Shown here: positions 1 through 8,061 of the stretch, piece by piece | Position numbering within the stretch: position 1 is the first letter of the stretch | Layout: each line of letters opens with the position of its first letter | Source: Pseudoroseomonas ludipueritiae | GTDB taxonomy: Bacteria > Pseudomonadota > Alphaproteobacteria > Acetobacterales > Acetobacteraceae | Direction: 5' to 3' | DNA: 36,224 nt | NCBI RefSeq assembly: GCF_014490445.1 | Contig: NZ_JACTUZ010000033.1 | Span: forward strand, 1 to 36,224 | Notes under the pieces: model-generated | What the model was told of the DNA's origin: nothing | Databases searched by the model: none | What the model saw: only the letters and a program-made list of their open reading frames with translations | Program-made: the position numbers and the translations under genes

Positions 1-389
1 ATGGCGTGCTCTGGGAGGATTCCGCCTTCCGCCGCCGCGTCGCCGCCATCGAGGCCAGCCTGAAGGCGCTGGAGATCACGCAGATGCGCGTGGTGGCCAA
101 CCAGCGGCACCGGGATGCCGACAAGCCGGACCCCGCTTCCTCCATCCTGAAGATCCGGGGCTCCGAGTTGCAGCAGGCCACCACGGCGCTGCTGCTGGAA
201 GTGGCCGGGCCCTATGCCGTGCCGGCCCCGGAACATGGGGCGCCGGAAGGCTGGAACGAGCCGCCGGTGGCGCCGGGCTGGGCCGATGCCGTGGCGCCGC
301 TCTACTTCAACTACCGCAAGGTCTCGATCTACGGCGGCTCCAACGAGATCCAGCGCAACATCATCGCCAAGGCCTTCCTGGGCCTCTGA
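1..389 (+). CDS. Acyl-CoA dehydrogenase, C-terminal part (cut by window edge)
   Basis: The reading frame is open to the left edge (codons from base 3), so only about the last 128 residues are present. They form the C-terminal helical domain of an acyl-CoA dehydrogenase, a flavoenzyme that makes the 2,3-double bond in acyl-CoAs. The end contains YGGSNEIQRNIIAKAFLGL, the typical C-terminal FAD/acyl-binding segment. Where many family members have Glu in the sequence YEGT, this one has YGGS, as seen in subunits of heteromeric enzymes. It lies 14 nt before a second, divergent acyl-CoA dehydrogenase. The pair resembles the large and small subunits annotated as pimeloyl-CoA dehydrogenase. The substrate cannot be read from the sequence. 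Confidence 0.85.
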   Translation, partial: GVLWEDSAFRRRVAAIEASLKALEITQMRVVANQRHRDADKPDPASSILKIRGSELQQATTALLLEVAGPYAVPAPEHGAPEGWNEPPVAPGWADAVAPLYFNYRKVSIYGGSNEIQRNIIAKAFLGL

Positions 390-403
390 GGGGAGACACC
401 GCC

Positions 404-1543
404 ATGGACTTTGACCTGAGCGAGGAACAGCGTCTCCTCAAGGACAGCATCGACCGCTTCGCGGCGGACCACCAGCGCGACCCCGGGCAGCATGGCGCGG
501 CGCCGGACGATGCCGCGCTGTGGAACGGCCTGGCCGAGCTGGGCCTGATGGCCATTCCCTTCGCGGAGGAGGATGGCGGCATCGGCGGCGGGCCGGTCGA
601 GACCATGCTGGTGATGGAGGCCATCGGGCGCGGGCTGATCACCCTGCCCTACCTGCCCACGGTGGTGCTGGGCGGCGGCTTCCTGCGCCTGGGCGGCAGC
701 ACGGCGCAGCGGCAGGAATTCATCCCGCGCATCGCCGATGGCTCGCTGAAGATGGCCTTCGCGCAGCTCGAGCGGCAGTCCCGCTACGACCTGCACGATG
801 TCGCCACCAGCGCCACGCGCACCGATGGCGGCTATGTGTTGAACGGCCGCAAGGGCGTGGTGCTGGGCGGCGATGCCGCCGGCCTGCTGGTGGTCACGGC
901 GCGCACCGCCGGGGCGCGGCGCGACGCCAATGGCATCACGCTTTTCCTGGTGGATGCGGATGCGCCGGGCGTCAGCCGCCGCGCCATGCCGGCGCAGGAT
1001 GGGCAGGGCCTGGCCGAGATCGGCTTCGATGGCGTGCGGGTGCCGGCGGAGCGGGTGCTGGGCACCGTCGATGACGGGCTGGGGCTGGCGAGCCATGTGG
1101 TCGATACCGCGCTGGCGGCGATCTGCGCGGACTCGCTGGGCGCCATGGAAGCCTTGCAGCAACTGACGGTGGATTACCTGAAGACGCGGCAGCAGTTCGG
1201 CGTTTCCATCGGCTCCTTCCAGGCCTTGCAGCACCGCGCGGCGGATATGCTGGTGGCGGTGGAGCAGGCGCGTTCCATGGCCATGTATGCCGCCATGATG
1301 GCGGAGGAAGCGGACCCGGTGGAGCGCCGCCCCGCCATCGCCGCCGCCAAGGCGGAGGTGAACCGCGCCGGCCGCCTGGTGGGCGAGGAAGCGGTGCAGT
1401 TGCATGGCGGCATCGCCATGACCTGGGAATACCGCGCCGGGCATTACTTCAAGCGCCTGACCACGGCGGAGCTGCTGTTCGGCGATACCGACCACCACCT
1501 GCGCGCCGTGCTGCGGCATGGCGGGCTGGTGGAGGAAGTCTGA
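404..1543 (+). CDS. Acyl-CoA dehydrogenase family protein (small-subunit type)
   Basis: This 379-residue protein has the full acyl-CoA dehydrogenase layout: N-terminal helices starting MDFDLSEEQRLLKDS, a central beta domain, and a C-terminal helical domain with QLHGGIAMTWEYRAGHYFKR. The usual C-terminal Glu motif is replaced by FGDTDHHL. The start ATG has GGGAGA about 7 nt upstream. It follows the partial dehydrogenase by 14 nt, so the two are probably co-transcribed and may form an alpha2beta2 enzyme, as described for pimeloyl-CoA-type and actinobacterial steroid FadE pairs. The operon ends here at a strong hairpin. The substrate is unknown. Confidence 0.85.
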   Translation: MDFDLSEEQRLLKDSIDRFAADHQRDPGQHGAAPDDAALWNGLAELGLMAIPFAEEDGGIGGGPVETMLVMEAIGRGLITLPYLPTVVLGGGFLRLGGSTAQRQEFIPRIADGSLKMAFAQLERQSRYDLHDVATSATRTDGGYVLNGRKGVVLGGDAAGLLVVTARTAGARRDANGITLFLVDADAPGVSRRAMPAQDGQGLAEIGFDGVRVPAERVLGTVDDGLGLASHVVDTALAAICADSLGAMEALQQLTVDYLKTRQQFGVSIGSFQALQHRAADMLVAVEQARSMAMYAAMMAEEADPVERRPAIAAAKAEVNRAGRLVGEEAVQLHGGIAMTWEYRAGHYFKRLTTAELLFGDTDHHLRAVLRHGGLVEEV

Positions 1544-1550
1544 CAAGGCG

Positions 1551-1580
1551 CGCCGCCGGGCAGGAAGCTGCCCGGCGGCG
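1551..1580. terminator. Perfect 13-bp hairpin between convergent genes
   Basis: The arms CGCCGCCGGGCAG and CTGCCCGGCGGCG are perfectly complementary around a GAAG loop. The hairpin lies between the stop of the acyl-CoA dehydrogenase (1543) and the stop of the opposing hmp gene (1589), so it can serve both directions. There is no long T-run on either side, so termination efficiency is uncertain. Confidence 0.7.
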
Positions 1581-1588
1581 TCCTGCCT

Positions 1589-2803
1589 TCAGGCGGCCAG
1601 CAGTTCGTCGGCGGGGCCGAAGAACTCGTAATGGATGCGCGCCGCCGGCACGCCCTGCGCCACCAGCGTGCTGGTGAAGACGCGCAGGAATTCACGTGGG
1701 CCGCAGAGGTAGTAATCCGCCTCCGCCCCCGGCGTATGCGCCCGCAGCCAATCCGCGGTGATGCGGCCAGCATGGTCGTAGTCCCGCCCCTGCCGGTCCT
1801 CCGCGCGCGGCTGTTCGTAGAAGGTGGTGACGCTGATGCGGCCGCCGGAAGCCGCCGCCAGGGCGCGCGCCTCGGCGCCCAGGGCATGGGTGGCGCCGGA
1901 TTGCGTGCCATGGATGAACTGCACCGGCGCGGTGCCGGGCATGGCCGCCAGGCTCTGCATCATGCTCATCAGCGGCGTCTGGCCCACGCCGCCGCTGAGC
2001 AGCACCACCGGCCGCTGCGGCACGCCGGGCAGGAAGAACTCGCCGGCGGGCGCCGCCACCTTCAGCCGGGCGCCGGGCTGCACCGCGTCATGCAGCCAGT
2101 TGGAGGCGATGCCCTGCGGCTCCCGCTTCACGCTGATGCGGTAATGCGTGTCGCTGGGGGCGCAGGAGATGCTGTAGTTCCGCTTCAGCGGCGCATGGCC
2201 GGGGATGTCCAGCCAGAAGGTGAGGTACTGGCCGGGCTGGTGCCGCAGCACCTTGCCGCCATCGGCGGGCACCAGGGTGAAGGAGGTGACGATCTCGCTC
2301 TCGGGCGTCTTCTCCCGCACCGTGAAGTCGCGCCAGCCGCTCCAGCCGCCGGGCGCGCTGGCATGCTCGGCATAGATCTGCTGCTCACGCCCGATCAGCA
2401 CATCGGCCAGGAACCAATAAGCCTCGCCCCAGGCGCCCAGGATCTCTGGCGTCGCCGCCTCCCCCAGCACGTCCTGGATGGCGCCGAGCAGCGCCTCAGC
2501 CACGAAGGGATAATGTTCCGGCAGGATGTTCAGGCCGACATGCTTCTGCGCGATGCGCTCCACCGCCGCCGTCAGCACGCCCAAGTTGTCGATGTTCCGG
2601 GCATAGGCCAGCACCGCGCCGGCCAGGGCCTTGGGCTGCGAGCCCGTCTCGCCATGGTGGGACTGGTTGAAGAGGTCGCGGATCGCCTCGTTCTGGAACA
2701 TCCGCGCGTACATGCGGCGGGTGATCTCCAGGCCGTGGGCCTCCAGGGCCGGGACCGTGGCCTTCACCACGGCAATGGTCTGCTCGCTGAGCTGACGGGG
2801 CAT
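1589..2803 (-). CDS. hmp: Flavohemoglobin, nitric oxide dioxygenase
   Basis: The 404 residues match the usual flavohemoglobin length. An N-terminal globin domain (about 1-140) carries the B10 Tyr in RRMYARMF and the proximal heme His in AQKHVGL. It is followed by a ferredoxin-reductase FAD domain with RNYSIS and an NAD domain with GGVGQTPL and CGPREFLR. The enzyme oxidises NO to nitrate with O2 and NAD(P)H in the cytoplasm. The start has AAGAGG 5 nt upstream of ATG, in a stretch directly abutting and partly inside an NsrR-like operator. It is divergent from nsrR, the classical arrangement for NO-induced derepression. All key motifs seem intact. Confidence 0.95.
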   Translation of the reverse strand: MPRQLSEQTIAVVKATVPALEAHGLEITRRMYARMFQNEAIRDLFNQSHHGETGSQPKALAGAVLAYARNIDNLGVLTAAVERIAQKHVGLNILPEHYPFVAEALLGAIQDVLGEAATPEILGAWGEAYWFLADVLIGREQQIYAEHASAPGGWSGWRDFTVREKTPESEIVTSFTLVPADGGKVLRHQPGQYLTFWLDIPGHAPLKRNYSISCAPSDTHYRISVKREPQGIASNWLHDAVQPGARLKVAAPAGEFFLPGVPQRPVVLLSGGVGQTPLMSMMQSLAAMPGTAPVQFIHGTQSGATHALGAEARALAAASGGRISVTTFYEQPRAEDRQGRDYDHAGRITADWLRAHTPGAEADYYLCGPREFLRVFTSTLVAQGVPAARIHYEFFGPADELLAA

Positions 2804-2814
2804 GCTGGCCTCTT

Positions 2815-2837
2815 AAGGTGTATCAACAATGCATCTT
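2815..2837. promoter_or_regulatory. NsrR-like operator 1 (hmp proximal)
   Basis: This 23-bp site has the form AAGGTGTATCA-A-CAATGCATCTT. It matches the published NsrR consensus (AAGATGYATTT, one base, AAATRCATCTT) at 18 of 22 defined positions by my count. It starts 12 bp from the hmp start codon and overlaps its ribosome-binding region, which suits repression of hmp. Confidence 0.7.
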
Positions 2838-2853
2838 ATGGCTGGCTGCACAG

Positions 2854-2876
2854 AAGATGTAAAGATGCTACATCTT
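2854..2876. promoter_or_regulatory. NsrR-like operator 2 (nsrR proximal)
   Basis: Arms AAGATGTA and TACATCTT are perfectly inverted around 7 bp, 23 bp in all, and the repeat extends by one more G/C pair. The outer eight bases of each arm fit the NsrR consensus, while the centre does not. It ends 4 bp before the nsrR ATG, leaving no room for a Shine-Dalgarno sequence. This suggests autoregulation and possibly a leaderless nsrR mRNA. Confidence 0.7.
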
Positions 2877-2880
2877 CAAA

Positions 2881-3378
2881 ATGCGACTGACCCTCTACAC
2901 GGATTACGCCCTGCGCGCCTTGATCTATCTCGGCCTCCGGCAGGACCGCCGCGTCTCCATCCGCGAGATCGCGACGGCACACCGCATCTCGGAGAACCAC
3001 TTGGTGAAGGTGGTGCACCAGCTCGGCCGCGGCGGCTTCGTGGAGACCACGCGCGGCAAGGGCGGCGGGCTGCGCCTGGCCCGCGCGCCGGAGGAGATCC
3101 GCATCGGCGACGTGGTCCGCTTCACCGAGGAGGACATGGCGCTGGTGGCCTGCTTCCAGCCCACGGCCACGGGCGGCGGCTGCGCGCTGATCAATGCCTG
3201 CCGGCTGCAGTCCCTGCTGGGTGAGGCGCTGGCCGGCTTCATGGCGGTGCTGGACAGCCACACCCTGGCGGACCTGCTGGGGCCGCCGCACCGGCAGGCC
3301 ATGGCGGCGCGGCTCGGCCTCGCCTCCGCCGGCCCCGGCCTGCCGCCCCCCTCCCCCACCGAGGCGCCCGCCGAATGA
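2881..3378 (+). CDS. nsrR: Rrf2-family nitric oxide sensor NsrR
   Basis: This 165-residue Rrf2-family protein begins MRLTLYTDYALRALIYLGLR, the hallmark N-terminus, followed by a winged helix-turn-helix (about 25-65). Three cysteines in CFQPTATGGGC and NAC near residues 100-115 match the Fe-S ligand region of NsrR. In the known family the [Fe-S] cluster senses NO and its loss releases DNA. The gene is divergent from hmp with two NsrR-like palindromes between. The stop overlaps the start of the HPP gene. No Shine-Dalgarno sequence precedes the ATG. IscR is the main alternative, but the hmp neighbour and operators argue for NsrR. Confidence 0.9.
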   Translation: MRLTLYTDYALRALIYLGLRQDRRVSIREIATAHRISENHLVKVVHQLGRGGFVETTRGKGGGLRLARAPEEIRIGDVVRFTEEDMALVACFQPTATGGGCALINACRLQSLLGEALAGFMAVLDSHTLADLLGPPHRQAMAARLGLASAGPGLPPPSPTEAPAE

Positions 3379-4565
3379 TGCGTGACTGGTTGTGGGCCTT
3401 TCTGCCAGCCCCGATGAATGCCAGCCTGGTCGAGCGGCTGCGCGGCTGCTGCGGCGCCCTGGCGGGGCTGCTGGTCACCGGCCTGGCCTGCACCTGGCTG
3501 GTGGGCTCGGCTGGCCTGCCGCCGGTGCTGATCGCGCCGCTGGGCGCCTCCGCCGTGCTGCTCTTCGCGGTGCCGGCCAGCCCGCTGGCGCAGCCCTGGT
3601 CGATCATCGGCGGCAATACCGTCTCGGCCCTGGTGGGCGTTACCTGCGCGCATTGGATCGCCGAGCCGCTGCTGGCCGCGCCGCTCGCGGCCGCGCTGGC
3701 CATCGGCGCCATGTTCACCCTGCGCTGCCTGCATCCGCCCGGCGGCGCCATCGCGCTCACCACCGTGCTGGGCGGGCCGGCGGTGACGGCGGCGGGCTAC
3801 CATTTCGCCTTCTCGCCCGTCGCGCTGAACTCGCTGCTGCTGATGTTCGCGGCCCTCATCTACAACAATGCCACGCGCCGCGCCTATCCGCACCGGCAGC
3901 AGCCGGCGCAGCGCCACCCGCACCAGACCGCTGACCTGCAGCCGACGGAGCGCCTGGGCGTGCAGGCCCGCGACCTGGATGCGGCCCTGCGGCAGTTCGA
4001 CGAGGTTCTCGATGTCAGCCGCGAGGATCTGGAGAATCTGGTGCAGCAGGCGGAGATGCATGCCTATCGCCGCCGCTTCGGCGAGATCACCTGCGCCGAC
4101 ATCATGTCCCGCGACGTGGTGACGGTGCGGCCGGAGACACCGCTCGCCAAGGCCTGGCTGCTGCTGCGCCGCCACGATATCCGCGCCCTGCCGGTGGTGG
4201 ATGCGGATGGCTTCGTCGCCGGCATGGTCTCGGACGCCGACCTGATGAAAAGCCCGGAGCTGAACCCTTATGACGGGCTTCGCACGCGGCTGCGGCATCT
4301 CATCCGCGGGCTGCCGCGCGTGCGCGCGGCGCAGCGCCCGCAGGTGGTGCGGGATGTCATGCCGTCATCGCTGCGCGTGGTGGCGGAGGACACCCATGTC
4401 GCGGAACTGGTGCCGTTGATGGCCGATGCCGGGCTGCGGCACGTGCCGGTGGTGGATGGCCAGCGGCGGCTGCGCGGCATCATCGCGCAGTCGGACCTGA
4501 TCGCCGCCCTGTATCGCGGCGGCCTGATGCAGCGGGAGGAGGAGACCAGCAGCCGCGCCGCCTGA
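3375..4565 (+). CDS. HPP-family membrane protein with two CBS domains
   Basis: The 396 residues comprise an N-terminal membrane part (about 25-165) with several hydrophobic helices and the signature LRCLHPPGGA, then a linker and two CBS domains (about 240-295 and 325-385). CBS pairs usually bind adenine nucleotides. HPP proteins of plants and cyanobacteria have been reported as nitrite transporters; a like role here is inference. The ATG lies in the overlap ATGATG at the nsrR stop, so translation is probably coupled and the gene should share NsrR control. This suggests the protein moves or senses nitrogen oxyanions during NO stress. Confidence 0.85.
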   Translation: MMRDWLWAFLPAPMNASLVERLRGCCGALAGLLVTGLACTWLVGSAGLPPVLIAPLGASAVLLFAVPASPLAQPWSIIGGNTVSALVGVTCAHWIAEPLLAAPLAAALAIGAMFTLRCLHPPGGAIALTTVLGGPAVTAAGYHFAFSPVALNSLLLMFAALIYNNATRRAYPHRQQPAQRHPHQTADLQPTERLGVQARDLDAALRQFDEVLDVSREDLENLVQQAEMHAYRRRFGEITCADIMSRDVVTVRPETPLAKAWLLLRRHDIRALPVVDADGFVAGMVSDADLMKSPELNPYDGLRTRLRHLIRGLPRVRAAQRPQVVRDVMPSSLRVVAEDTHVAELVPLMADAGLRHVPVVDGQRRLRGIIAQSDLIAALYRGGLMQREEETSSRAA

Positions 4566-4630
4566 TGCCGCTGGCTCGACAGGCGCGGGTCTTGCCAGCA
4601 AGCTGAAGCCCCCGCTTCCCGAGAGGCATC

Positions 4631-5494
4631 ATGACCACCATCCCGACGCAGCCCTTCGCCCTGCCGGGCGGCAGCGCACCACGCCGGCGCGGCTATCTGC
4701 AAAGGCCCGACTGCCGCATCTATTTCGAAGTGACAGGCAGCGGCCCGGCGCTGATCTTCGCCCATGGCCTGGGCGGCAATTACATGTCCTGGTGGCAGCA
4801 GGTGGCGCATTTCGCCGCCACCCATTCCTGCGTCACCTTCAGCCACCGTGGCTTCGCGCCTTCCGAGACGCCGCCGGGCGGCCCAAGGCCGGAGGATTAC
4901 GCCGGGGACCTGGAGGCGCTGATCGCGCATCTGGAGCTGCGCGACCCCGTGCTGGTCGGCCAGTCCATGGGCGGCTGGACGGGCATCGACCTGGCGCTGA
5001 AGCGGCCAGGGCTGCTGAAGGCGCTGGTGCTTTCCGCCACCTCCGGCCCCATCGACCCCACGCAGACCGGCAGCGCCGCCGCCGGAGCTTTCGCGGCCTG
5101 GTCGGCGCGCTCCCAGGAGGCGCTGCGGAGTGGCTCCGCGCGCGGCATCCACCCCGCCGTGGGCGCCCGCGCAGCCGAGGAACAGCCGGCGCTGCATTTC
5201 CTCTACCGCGCCATGGACGAGCTGAGCGTCGGGCTGGACAAGGAAACGCTGCGCGGGCGCCTCATGGCCGCGCGCAACCGCCCCGCCTCGGACCTCGCCG
5301 CCATCGCCATCCCGGCGCTCTGGATCACCGGGGCGGAGGATGTGGTCTTCCCCTCCCCTGTCGCGCCCTACCTCGCGGCGGCCATGCCGCGGGCGCGGCA
5401 TGCCGAGGTCGAGCGCGCCGGCCATTCGCCCTATTTCGAGCGCCCGGCGGCCTTCAACGCCCTGCTGGCGGAGTTCCTCGCCGCGCTCTCCTGA
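4631..5494 (+). CDS. Alpha/beta-fold hydrolase
   Basis: The 287-residue protein has the alpha/beta hydrolase core: oxyanion-hole HGLGG (about 45), nucleophile Ser in VGQSMGGW (about 113), acid in ITGAEDVVFP (about 236) and catalytic His in RAGHSPYFERP (about 264). There is no signal peptide, so it is probably cytoplasmic. It resembles esterase, lactonase and C-C hydrolase members such as 3-oxoadipate enol-lactonase, but the substrate cannot be assigned. It starts 65 nt after the HPP gene on the same strand and converges on pncB with only 9 nt between the stops. Confidence 0.85.
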   Translation: MTTIPTQPFALPGGSAPRRRGYLQRPDCRIYFEVTGSGPALIFAHGLGGNYMSWWQQVAHFAATHSCVTFSHRGFAPSETPPGGPRPEDYAGDLEALIAHLELRDPVLVGQSMGGWTGIDLALKRPGLLKALVLSATSGPIDPTQTGSAAAGAFAAWSARSQEALRSGSARGIHPAVGARAAEEQPALHFLYRAMDELSVGLDKETLRGRLMAARNRPASDLAAIAIPALWITGAEDVVFPSPVAPYLAAAMPRARHAEVERAGHSPYFERPAAFNALLAEFLAALS

Positions 5495-5503
5495 GGCGCT
5501 CGC

Positions 5504-6898
5504 TCAGCTCGTGACCGGCCGTTCCGCCAGCCCGGCGCTGCCGAAGACCGAGCGGTAATAGGCGATCTCCCCGGCGGGGCCGGTGGCCTTGGTGTCGTTG
5601 TCGCTCAGCTTCACGGCGGGGTGCTGCTCCACCTCGGTCACCTTGCAGACCAGGCTGATCGGCGTGAAATCGGCGGCATCCACCGGCGCGCAGCCGGAGA
5701 AGTCATTGGTCAGGTTGGTGCCGATGCCGGCGCTGATGCGGCAGCGGGGCTCGTGCCGCCACTTCCCGGGGTTCCGGAAGTCCCGCGCATCCGTGAAATC
5801 GGCCGGTGTGTATCCAGGCTGGATCTGGCCGCCGAAGCTGGCATGCAGGCCCAGGACCCGGTCCACGTCCAGCCCGTCCGAGGGCACCAGCAGCTTCCGG
5901 CGCGGGTCGCGCCCCCGGGCGGCGAAGAAGGCCAGGGCTTCCTCGCCACCCTCATAGGGGTCCTTGCTGTCGAGGCGCACGCCGGTCCAGTCCGCCGCCC
6001 AGTCCGGCGCGTGCTGGAAGAACTGGGTGGAGCCATAGGTATCCGGCAGCATCACCTGCATGGCCCCGCCATACATCTGCTGCCAGAGGCGCAGCACCTC
6101 GTATTGCGCCTCCCTCACCCCCACCTGCCCCAGCCGCCCGAGCCGCGCCAGCGCCGTCAGCACCATCGGCAGTTCATGCGCATTGGTGCCGATGGCTTCC
6201 AGATTGTGCTTGTAGGCGAGATAGGTGTTCGAGGTCCCGGAGAAGATGCCCGGCAGCTTGGCGGCCAGCAGGGTGACGACATACTCGTGCCAGAGAAAGG
6301 AATGCCGCCGCCGCGTGCCGAAATCCGCGAAGCTCAGCCCTGGGACGCCGGCCAGCCGCTCGACCTTCGACCAGAGTTTCGCCTTGGCGCGCGAGAAGAG
6401 GATATCGAGGTCCATCTCGTCGAGCTGTGCATAGCCGTGCCGCGTCCGCAGTTCCGAGACGATCGCCAGGGCATGGATTTCCCAAAGCGTCACCTCCTCC
6501 CAGGTGCCTTCGAATTCCAGCCGCCACTGCCCATCCTCCCGCAGCAGCCGGTAGGGCGGCAGGGAAAGGCCGCCGAGCCATTCGATGAAGCCAGGGGAGA
6601 AGATATTGCGCTGCCCATAGAAGGTATTGCCGGCCAGCCAGATCAGTTCCGATTTGGTGAAGCGCAGTTCCCGGACATGATCGAGCTGGCGGCGCAGTTC
6701 CACCTCATCCACGACCTCCGCCAGGCGCACGGCCCTGGTGCGGTTGATCAGGGTGAAGCGCACCCGCGTGCCCGCGAAACCCTTCCAGATGAACTGCAGC
6801 ATGGCGAGCTTGTACCAATCCGTGTCCAGCAGGGACCGGACGATGGGGTCGAGGCTCCAGTTGCGGTCATGCGCCCGCTTGGCGAGGTTGTGGATCAC
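5504..6898 (-). CDS. pncB: Nicotinate phosphoribosyltransferase
   Basis: The 464-residue protein begins with the family segment SLLDTDWYKLAMLQF and holds FADFGTRRRHSF (about 195-206), which contains the His that is phosphorylated in PncB. It converts nicotinate, PRPP and ATP to nicotinate mononucleotide in NAD salvage. The length fits the E. coli-type enzyme, with a longer C-terminus. The start is GTG, with GGGGAG 7 nt upstream. It follows the SIR2-like gene by 22 nt on the same strand, so one mRNA is likely. No nicotinamidase (pncA) is in the window, which would be needed to feed nicotinamide released by an NADase into this enzyme. Confidence 0.95.
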   Translation of the reverse strand: MIHNLAKRAHDRNWSLDPIVRSLLDTDWYKLAMLQFIWKGFAGTRVRFTLINRTRAVRLAEVVDEVELRRQLDHVRELRFTKSELIWLAGNTFYGQRNIFSPGFIEWLGGLSLPPYRLLREDGQWRLEFEGTWEEVTLWEIHALAIVSELRTRHGYAQLDEMDLDILFSRAKAKLWSKVERLAGVPGLSFADFGTRRRHSFLWHEYVVTLLAAKLPGIFSGTSNTYLAYKHNLEAIGTNAHELPMVLTALARLGRLGQVGVREAQYEVLRLWQQMYGGAMQVMLPDTYGSTQFFQHAPDWAADWTGVRLDSKDPYEGGEEALAFFAARGRDPRRKLLVPSDGLDVDRVLGLHASFGGQIQPGYTPADFTDARDFRNPGKWRHEPRCRISAGIGTNLTNDFSGCAPVDAADFTPISLVCKVTEVEQHPAVKLSDNDTKATGPAGEIAYYRSVFGSAGLAERPVTS

Positions 6899-6920
6899 GC
6901 CCCTGCTCCCCGCCCGTGCA

Positions 6921-7748
6921 TCATTCCTCCTCCCCCAGCACGCCGCATCGCAACTCCTCCAGGAAGGTGAGCAATGCCTGCTCCGGGCTCTGGTTGCGCC
7001 CGGCGATCAGCTCCACCCCCCAGGTCTTCAGCACCGCCCGCTGCACCTCGCTCTCACAGGGCATGAAGACAAAGGAGGCCGGCCGGTCCTGCTCATAGCC
7101 CGAGGCGCGCCAGATCTGCGCCAGCTTGTGCAGCAGCAGCCGGATATTGAGGTCCGACATGCTGTAGCCGATGAAGAGGATGGTCCGCCCCAGCGCATCC
7201 GCCCAGAGCTTCACGTCCAATGGTGAGGAGAAGCTCAGCCGGTTGAAGTAATCCGTCTCGGCGATGACGAGGGACTGATCGTCCTCGAAATCTCCATGGA
7301 ACTTGACGATCTGCGTGGCGGCGCCGTCGGCCTTGGCGATGTCGCGCGTATTGGTGATCTTCACGTAGTCACGGCCATGGACACGATAGGCGGTTTCCAG
7401 GTTGGCGTCGTAATTCGTGGTGTAGATGATCGGGAAATCGAGCGAGACGATGATCTCGTGGATCCGCGAGGCGCGGACCTTCTCATCCGGCACGTTCCAG
7501 TTGCGGTCCATCCAGCTTCGCAGCGGCCCGATGCTGCCCTTCTGCAGGCGGTAGTATTCGGCCAGGGTCTGGTAGCTGTTATGGGTGCCGAGAAAGGCTT
7601 CCGGGTCCAGCCCCAGGTCCTCCCCCATGTGCTGGATCAGCTGCTGCCAGGAGGGCAGGCCCACGCTCATCGAAAGGCCCGCGCCGGCGAAAAGGATGGC
7701 GCGCCTTTCGCGGATAATCTGTACCAGATCGCTGAATTCCGCCTGCAT
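6921..7748 (-). CDS. SIR2-like domain protein (putative NAD-consuming effector)
   Basis: The protein is 275 residues from the ATG at 7748, which has AGGAGG 12 nt upstream; an ATG at 7808 would add 20 residues but has no ribosome-binding site. It consists almost wholly of a SIR2_2-type domain: NAD-binding LFAGAGLS (about 19-26), TTNYD (110-114), His151 in KFHGDF, and FIGYSMSDLNIRLLL (192-206). The Zn-binding cysteines of deacetylase sirtuins are absent. Related SIR2 domains in several anti-phage systems hydrolyse NAD, so an NADase role is plausible; a structural or signalling role is possible. No membrane segment is seen. It is the first gene of a probable operon with pncB. Confidence 0.8.
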   Translation of the reverse strand: MQAEFSDLVQIIRERRAILFAGAGLSMSVGLPSWQQLIQHMGEDLGLDPEAFLGTHNSYQTLAEYYRLQKGSIGPLRSWMDRNWNVPDEKVRASRIHEIIVSLDFPIIYTTNYDANLETAYRVHGRDYVKITNTRDIAKADGAATQIVKFHGDFEDDQSLVIAETDYFNRLSFSSPLDVKLWADALGRTILFIGYSMSDLNIRLLLHKLAQIWRASGYEQDRPASFVFMPCESEVQRAVLKTWGVELIAGRNQSPEQALLTFLEELRCGVLGEEE

Positions 7749-8061
7749 GCCGCCGCGCCGCCTCCTGAAGACAGAACGCCGCCAGTCACTCTCGGGTTCC
7801 GCGGCCATGGGCTGTGGAGAAGCGAGAGGGGGCTACACTATTCCCGAGCAAGCCACGGCGATGCCGCATTGCTCCGTGGCGGGGCGAAATCTTGATCTGA
7901 TACTGCTAAACAGGCCTCTAGATTTACGGCTAACTTCTCCAGTTAACAAAAATTGTTATTGATACCTGTTCTATACTTTGAAGTAGATCAGCCTGTAAGC
8001 TTCTGCCGGCCCACACGAAAAGGCGAGGAAGGCCTCCCTCCCCCGCCTGCTGATACCTCGA
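7749..8061. other. AT-richer intergenic region with tandem inverted repeats
   Basis: This stretch between parB and the SIR2-like gene is clearly poorer in GC than its surroundings from about 7890 to 7990. It holds two adjacent inverted repeats: TAACT-N5-AGTTA (7931-7945) and TAACAA-AAA-TTGTTA (7944-7958). On the minus strand TTGTTA and TAAATC are 17 bp apart, a weak promoter candidate for the SIR2-pncB unit. I see no convincing gene. Confidence 0.4.

Noticed and set aside
5491-5507. Small inverted repeat CTGAG-N7-CTCAG between hydrolase and pncB
   Set aside because: It is only 5 bp, spans both stop codons and has no T-run, which is too weak to call a terminator.
6921-7748. SIR2 gene as a protein deacetylase (CobB-like)
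   Set aside because: The four Zn-binding cysteines and the deacetylase-type motifs are missing. The motif set is that of the SIR2_2-type group.
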